Source: Lingula anatina (Eukaryota > Brachiopoda > Lingulata > Lingulida > Lingulidae). Taken from it: a DNA stretch of 64,000 nucleotides. A program made the translations under genes and the position numbers. The notes below the pieces were generated by a model that made no database searches, was not told the DNA's origin, and saw only the letters and a list, made by a program, of their open reading frames with translations. How positions within the stretch are numbered: position 1 is the stretch's first letter; every line of letters begins with the position of its first letter. This document shows, piece by piece, positions 59,101-64,000 of this stretch. The stretch is from positions 277,318 to 341,317 of the forward strand of contig NW_019775434.1 of assembly GCF_001039355.2 (NCBI RefSeq). Direction: 5' to 3'.

Positions 59101-62100
59101 AATTTGATTAATGTTTAAGCATATCACGCATGATGCTACTGTGGGATTACCTGTCTTATAATTTAACATAGAGCTGTAGAAACTTTTTATTATAAAAAAG
59201 TCGAGAGTTAATTTTTTAAGTGATGCAATTTGAATTGCAATTTTAAGTGTTTTAATTTTGGGCATTTCAAGATGTATAATATCTGATTGGGAGACAGTAG
59301 TGTTTGAAAATTAATCCCATCTGATAATCTACCATAGAACTTTTTGTATTATACAATTTAAAACGTTTGTTTTCTCTTAGATGTATATATTGAGATTGCT
59401 TGTGAGTAATATTATTAAAGTCCGCTATGATAGCAGTTGTTTAAATCTAGACTTTACGTTTGTTTTCAGATTTTGAGGTTGTCCAAAGAAGGATCCAGAA
59501 AAAGAAAAGCAAACAAAATTCAGAATTTAGTAATGTCGATGCTGAACAGGTCTACTTTCCAAGTGCTGTACAGGTCCATGACCTACCTCCTAAAACCACA
59601 AAAGATGCCCTAGAAATCCACCTGGAAGCTCAATGTGACAGTGATGCCCATGCGAATGTTATTCAGCTAAATGCTGATAAGGGATATGCTGTGGTTGAGT
59701 TTTCTGATTACAGAGGTATTCAGATCTTTGATTTTCTTATACACATGGTCATTAACTCTGTTTTTAACTGAATGAATTATTATTAATATATTGTGTTTAT
59801 ATTAATTTAATTTGTGCAACATAGCTTTCACTTGCTTTTTTTACACCTAAGTTATGCGGGGGCAAATGTGTTTTTCAATTTTTTTAAATGTAAAACACCA
59901 TTTTAAGATAAACTGATAAAAAATAACTAACAAAAAGTATATTCATGCTTGCATGACATTATTTTTGTAAAACTGAACAAAATATTAATATATGCATAAT
60001 AATTAATGCAAAGCTTCAGTATTTGAATGGTATAATTATTATTATTATTATTATTATTATTCAGATATTGGGCCTTTATTGACAAAGGAGCACAGAGTAA
60101 ACGGACAAGTGATCACTTTAAGTCTCTATTATCCCTTTTTTGGAGAGACCTCTCCAGCCTGGGACCCCAGCTCCCCTCATCTGCCAACCCCAGGGCCTGT
60201 TATAGTGAAAGTCAACCCAGCCTTCCTTAAGTATGTTCACAAACACCCTCAAGTTCATGGGAGGAAGTTTGCAGATGTTCTTGAGAAAGCACATGCCCAA
60301 GCCCAGTTCACTGATGATGGAGAACTCCGTCTCTCTTGCACCATCACAGATGGTGCCATGGATGCCTTTGCACTGATCCGAACATGGGAACAAGATGCTG
60401 TATTGAAAGTCCAGGATTTTTTTCAGCATTACTCACATGAGGTTTTTCAAATTCAACCAGATGCATGGAATAACGTTGTGGAAAGAATTGCAGAGAAGCA
60501 CTTAGTGGAATCATGTGATATTATTGTGGATATGGACCCTGACACCATGAAAATTACCCTTACTGGTGAAAATGAAATGGTAATGCTGCTGTCAAATCAA
60601 GTGAAAGTCATTCATGATGCAGAAATGAAAGCAATAGAAAGGGAGAGGGAGAAAATAAAAGATGACATTTCTTTGGATGAATACAAGCTGAGACTATTGC
60701 TTGCTTTGAACTTTTTGAACAATATGGAGGAGCAGTTTCATGACCTATCCACCAAAATTGATCTTAAAAATGGCATTATATCCTTTGAAGGGGTTCAAGC
60801 AGATGTTAGGAATGCTAAGTTGCAAATGTATGAGAGAATTACAACATTAGTTGAAGGCAAGGTTTCTCTGTCTCAGTTGATGATTGACTTCTTGAAATTT
60901 CAAGAATGTCAAGATTATCTTGATCAGTGCCTTAAGTCAAGTGAAGTAGTTGCTGTGTGGACCTTTGGCGATAAAGAAATATCACTGTACGCACAGTCAA
61001 GAGACCAGTTAGAAACTGCAAATGCTATCATTTTGAGGGAGGTTCAAGAAAAGACCTCTGAGTTAAATGCAGAGTCTCAGTCATTGTTGAAGTCAAAAAA
61101 GTGGCAGAAGATGTGTGACAGCCTCAATAAAGACTATCCTGGATTGTTGAAGATTTCTTCAAGTGCAACACATTACACCATTGTGGCCCTGAAAAAAGAC
61201 ATGCAAAACATTCTTGGAAGAATTGACAGGTTTTTGGAAGAAAATACCATATTGACTGTATTTGAGCCAATGGAATATGGAAGAGTAAGCTACATGAAAA
61301 ACTATATGATTGAAGGGCTGAGCAATATAACTGCGAGCCTAAAACCATCTGTCATTTCAGTTGAAGCAGACGACACCAAATCAAAGCCAGGCATTTTGGT
61401 TAAAGGCACAAAAGATGGACTGAAGGAAATTATGCCAACTATCAAGGAGTTATCCAGTTCAGTCCAGAAATGTTCACATCCTGTGGGAAAACCAGGCATG
61501 CCAAAGTTCTTTAGTGAAAAGAAAGGGCAGTCTCTGCTTGAGGGTGTCGCCTTGCGTACAAAAACCATCATTGAAGTTAACCAGCCCGAGGAGACAACAC
61601 CTCGAGTCATTACAGGGAAACGTGAGAACCAGGAGGCAGTGGAAACCAGGGTTGTGAAGAGTCAAGTAGATCATAGCAGCGGAAAGAAATTCTTGGTGTG
61701 TAAAGGAGATATGAGCAAATACCCAGTTGATGTTGTGGTCAATGCAGCCAATGACCGTTTGGAGCATACAGGTGGTCTGGCAGGTGCTCTATTAAGAGCA
61801 GGTGAGAAGGTTACATTACATTATATATAAATTTTTTGAGATTTGGGTTTTGAAAAGGGCTATTTTTAGATAAACAAAGAAACATTTTTTGACGAAAAGA
61901 GATAAACTTGGAGGTTAACTGGTCCACAGATCCATAAAGATTTTGACTCCCCCCTCCCCTTCCCCACTGCCTCATCTCAGTTACTGACAGTAAGTGATAT
62001 GATTTCGAACAGAATGTTACCAAGGTGATGTTGCTATGCCAACGGACACCTGACTAATTTTGTATCATTTGGTGTCAGTCATGGAAAGAAGGCTGACAGG

Positions 62101-63326
62101 GGTTAGGATGTCATTCCACACTCTGCAGTAATGACCCAATCAGATTGGACTGATTTTATGCCCTCATTATTAACCTGTTTGATTCATGTTCCAGGAGGCA
62201 AAGCAATCCAAGAAGAATCAAAAAAATTCCTTGAGAGACATGGATGGTCAAGGCTCATGGAAGGTCAGATAGCTTGGACTGGTCCAGGGAAACTACCTTG
62301 TAAACTCATTATCCATGGAGTTGGACCTATGTGGGAGGGAGACAAAGCAGGAAAAGAGAGACTGCTCAAGGAGGTAGTCTACAAGGCTTTCGAAAAGGCT
62401 AACCAAGATGGCTTCAAATCCATTGCCTTTCCAGCCATTAGTTCTGGCATTTTTGGTTATCCTGTGGACAAAAGTACCAGGACTATAGTTGAGGCTGCTG
62501 ATATGAGTTGTAGTGAAAATCCAAGCTCCAGTCTCAAAGAAATTCACTTTGTTGATACATCTGATTCTACTGTTGATCTATTTAGTAAGGCTGTCCACAG
62601 TGTTTTGGGGATCAGTAGTCAGTTTGGGCAGCCCAAGACCAGATACAGTGGATCACCAACATTAAGGGAAGGTAAATAGGTTGAATAGTTTTGGTATATT
62701 CTGTATTTAATGATTAGTTTGTTAGTGTAATGCAGGCCCGTAGCCAGCAGTTCCAAAAGGGGGGTTCTTTTTCTGAAAAAGTGGACATTTTACAAAGAAA
62801 CATTCATGTACCTTGATAAAATTTTACTCAGAGGGGACCTTTTCCTGGCAAAAAGGGGGTTCTCTTGAACACTCCCCCCTCCCCCTGGCTACAGGACTGA
62901 TTATGTTTATTTCTCCCATGCAATGCAAAAATTGAATTCTCCACTACTTTCCCTATAAATTATATGCTCATTCTGAGAAGTAATAACCAGGTGGATTGCA
63001 GTGTAATTTCTCTTTAACAAGCCAAAACTATTCATTAAGTTGTCATGATCATAGCCAATCTTTATGTTACATATTTTTTTAACCATTTATATTGATTTTA
63101 CAAGTCGATGAATTATTTAGATACCAGAGGGGATGACAATGCTCAGTGGCAAGACCCAGATGATATAGATACAGATGATGAGCTCCAGGCGGCAGTAGCA
63201 GGAGCAAGGGGTTCTCGCAGAACAACAAAGAATACAGATTTCCAGCCAGGTCCTTCACCAGACTCTGTGGAGACAGCTGAAGGCATTACTGTGACTCTTG
63301 TAAAAGGGCAGCTAGCACAACAGCAG
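53191..63326 (+). CDS. PARP14-like mono-ADP-ribosyltransferase, N-terminal part (runs off window)
   Basis: A macro-domain PARP of the PARP9/14/15 group; mammalian PARP14 mono-ADP-ribosylates proteins in antiviral and interferon responses. Exons: 53191-53371, 54511-54752, 54934-56341, 56603-56680, 57342-57554, 57935-58378, 58590-58850, 59470-59715, 60065-61801, 62195-62671, 63121-63326; 1,831 codons. In-frame TAA at 53164 supports the start. Domains: RRM-like 1 (about 5-75, GGGDV), a disordered His/Gln/Gly/Ser-rich block (about 140-640), RRM-like modules near 650-710 (CTGGGDIDKFYF), 800-855 (RSGGGKIKTIEI), 870-942 and 965-1024, a KH-like region, and a macro domain about 1563-1745 (VVNAANDRLEHTGGLAGALL, AISSGIFGYP). 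The last exon starts a second macro domain (ITVTLVKGQL). WWE and catalytic domains, if present, lie beyond the window. The intron after 58850 uses a GC donor. Confidence 0.88.
53499..53513. repeat. Poly(G) tract in PARP14-like intron 1
   Basis: At least 15 consecutive G residues lie in an AT-rich intron. Such a run is a likely sequencing trouble spot. Confidence 0.9.
53615..54160 (+). pseudogene. Degraded non-LTR retrotransposon (LINE) reverse-transcriptase 3' fragment
   Basis: Conceptual translation gives EIYKVVNGLAPLAVLELFQ followed, after one frameshift, by LGPKIWNNIPEEIKQCVSLN and then a stop. This is the conserved C-terminal pattern of LINE ORF2 proteins (YKIVNGLAP, then GPKLWNxLP, then SLNxFK). 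The fragment is 5' truncated and frameshifted, hence inactive. The following AT-rich segment, ending near a TTGTATTGTATTG run, may be its 3' UTR. Clade is not resolvable from this much sequence. Confidence 0.75.
60036..60061. repeat. (ATT)n microsatellite before PARP14-like exon 9
   Basis: Eight ATT units directly precede the acceptor TTCAG of the 1.7-kb exon, so the repeat forms the polypyrimidine region. Confidence 0.9.
62733..62899. mobile_element. Possible TIR element in PARP14-like intron
   Basis: The left end CAGGCCCGTAGCCAGCAG and the right end CCCTGGCTACAGGACTG are inverted repeats with a few mismatches. The 167-bp interior has GGGG/CCCC runs and no coding potential. No clean target-site duplication was found. 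Confidence 0.6.
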
Positions 63327-64000
63327 GTACAATTAATTACTATACTGATTTACAGGGAAATAACTTTTTAAAATTTATTAGCACCATATTTTGATACATT
63401 GATATTGTATAACAATTAAAACCCACACAAACTGTACTGTTTCTGTGTATTTTATGCCTTTTTCATGACTGAGTTCAAGTATATGCTTTTCAGTTAATAC
63501 ATATTTTCCATTTGATGAACCATCTCTGGAAATTTTATGCAGCTAGTTAGAGACCAGAATTTATGAAAATAAACCTGAGTTTATGTGCTATTACTTTTTG
63601 TTAAAACAGCTTAATGGTATTTAGTCAGCATATTTTTAATTCAGTTATTTCACATAATTAGTACCACCAGCGTGTACTCTGGCAGTACTCATGGTTTTAG
63701 TCCCGACATGTCTCGTACGGCTCCGCCGGCTCCGTGAGCTCCGCCTGCTCCGTGGGCTCCGTTGCCTCCGCAGGGTGTCATGGGATACAAGTCACCGTTA
63801 CCGCTTCTCCTCCTAGACCACAAGGAACTGTGTCCCCATCTCTTGGATTTAGGTCACATATAATTTCAACTTGAAGACCCTGGTATTTTTGTCTCAGTCG
63901 ATGCTTTGGCCTGGGCGTGACGCTAGTTGAAACGCACCCTTGTCAAAATTTTTGAAAATTTAATGCTAAATATCCCCCAAACCGAAGGAATAACAGGAAA
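63327..64000 (+). other. PARP14-like intron, partial, with a 9-bp minisatellite
   Basis: The sequence after donor CAG|GTACAA is AT-rich, then changes at 63700 to a GC-rich tandem array of GGCTCCGCC-like 9-mers (six units, 63719-63775). The next PARP exon, expected to start with a macro-domain VNAAN motif, is not reached. Confidence 0.7.
63719..63775. repeat. 9-bp minisatellite (six units of NNCTCCGNN)
   Basis: Consecutive units read GGCTCCGCC, GGCTCCGTG, AGCTCCGCC, TGCTCCGTG, GGCTCCGTT, GCCTCCGCA. The core CTCCG is invariant and the spacing exact. Confidence 0.95.

Overview
The window is AT-rich, intron-dense animal nuclear DNA. Exons are short, introns run from about 100 bp to 5 kb with GT-AG borders (one GC-AG), and several small terminal-inverted-repeat elements, a degraded LINE fragment and many microsatellites are present. 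Protein matches are metazoan. The combination of a SUEL/rhamnose-binding-lectin receptor, a PARP14-like gene and this repeat style fits a lophotrochozoan, most likely a bivalve mollusc. That species call is inference. Base 5456 is an N. I rebuilt every gene exon by exon from splice sites, and all reading frames close exactly.

Layout, left to right: (1) the 3' half of RFC5 (+, clamp-loader subunit), 298-2261; (2) a complete carboxypeptidase M/N-like metallopeptidase (-), 4375-8465, convergent with RFC5; (3) NLK, Nemo-like kinase (+), 11033-25815, with a 3' UTR of about 3.4 kb; (4) STYXL1, a catalytically dead dual-specificity phosphatase with a rhodanese domain (-), 29796-34199, convergent with NLK; (5) MDH2, mitochondrial malate dehydrogenase (+), starting only 368 bp from STYXL1 in a head-to-head arrangement and carrying two alternative terminal coding exons; (6) FKBP6 (+), 43278-51918, a PPIase-TPR co-chaperone of the piRNA pathway; (7) nested antisense in FKBP6 intron 1, an unnamed receptor (-), 44007-46268; (8) the first 1,831 codons of a PARP14-like gene (+), 53191 to past the window end.

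The most notable locus is the nested receptor: signal peptide, one eight-cysteine SUEL lectin domain, a Ser/Thr-rich stalk, one transmembrane helix and a 280-residue tail with six YxxI/L motifs. Two pairs of these have exact ITAM spacing (YxxI-x8-YxxI and YxxL-x6-YxxI). It looks like a self-contained activating immune-type lectin receptor that would signal through SH2 kinases. Its predicted 3' UTR holds an 83-bp near-perfect foldback flanked by a 9-bp target-site duplication.

Other leads are the alternative last exons of MDH2, the STYXL1-MDH2 bidirectional promoter (the same pair is head-to-head in human 7q11.23, where FKBP6 also lies), and two copies of one miniature inverted-repeat element flanking FKBP6, one of them ending 19 bp before its start codon. 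The genes are mostly housekeeping and do not form one pathway. The receptor and the PARP14-like gene are the two with a plausible immune role.
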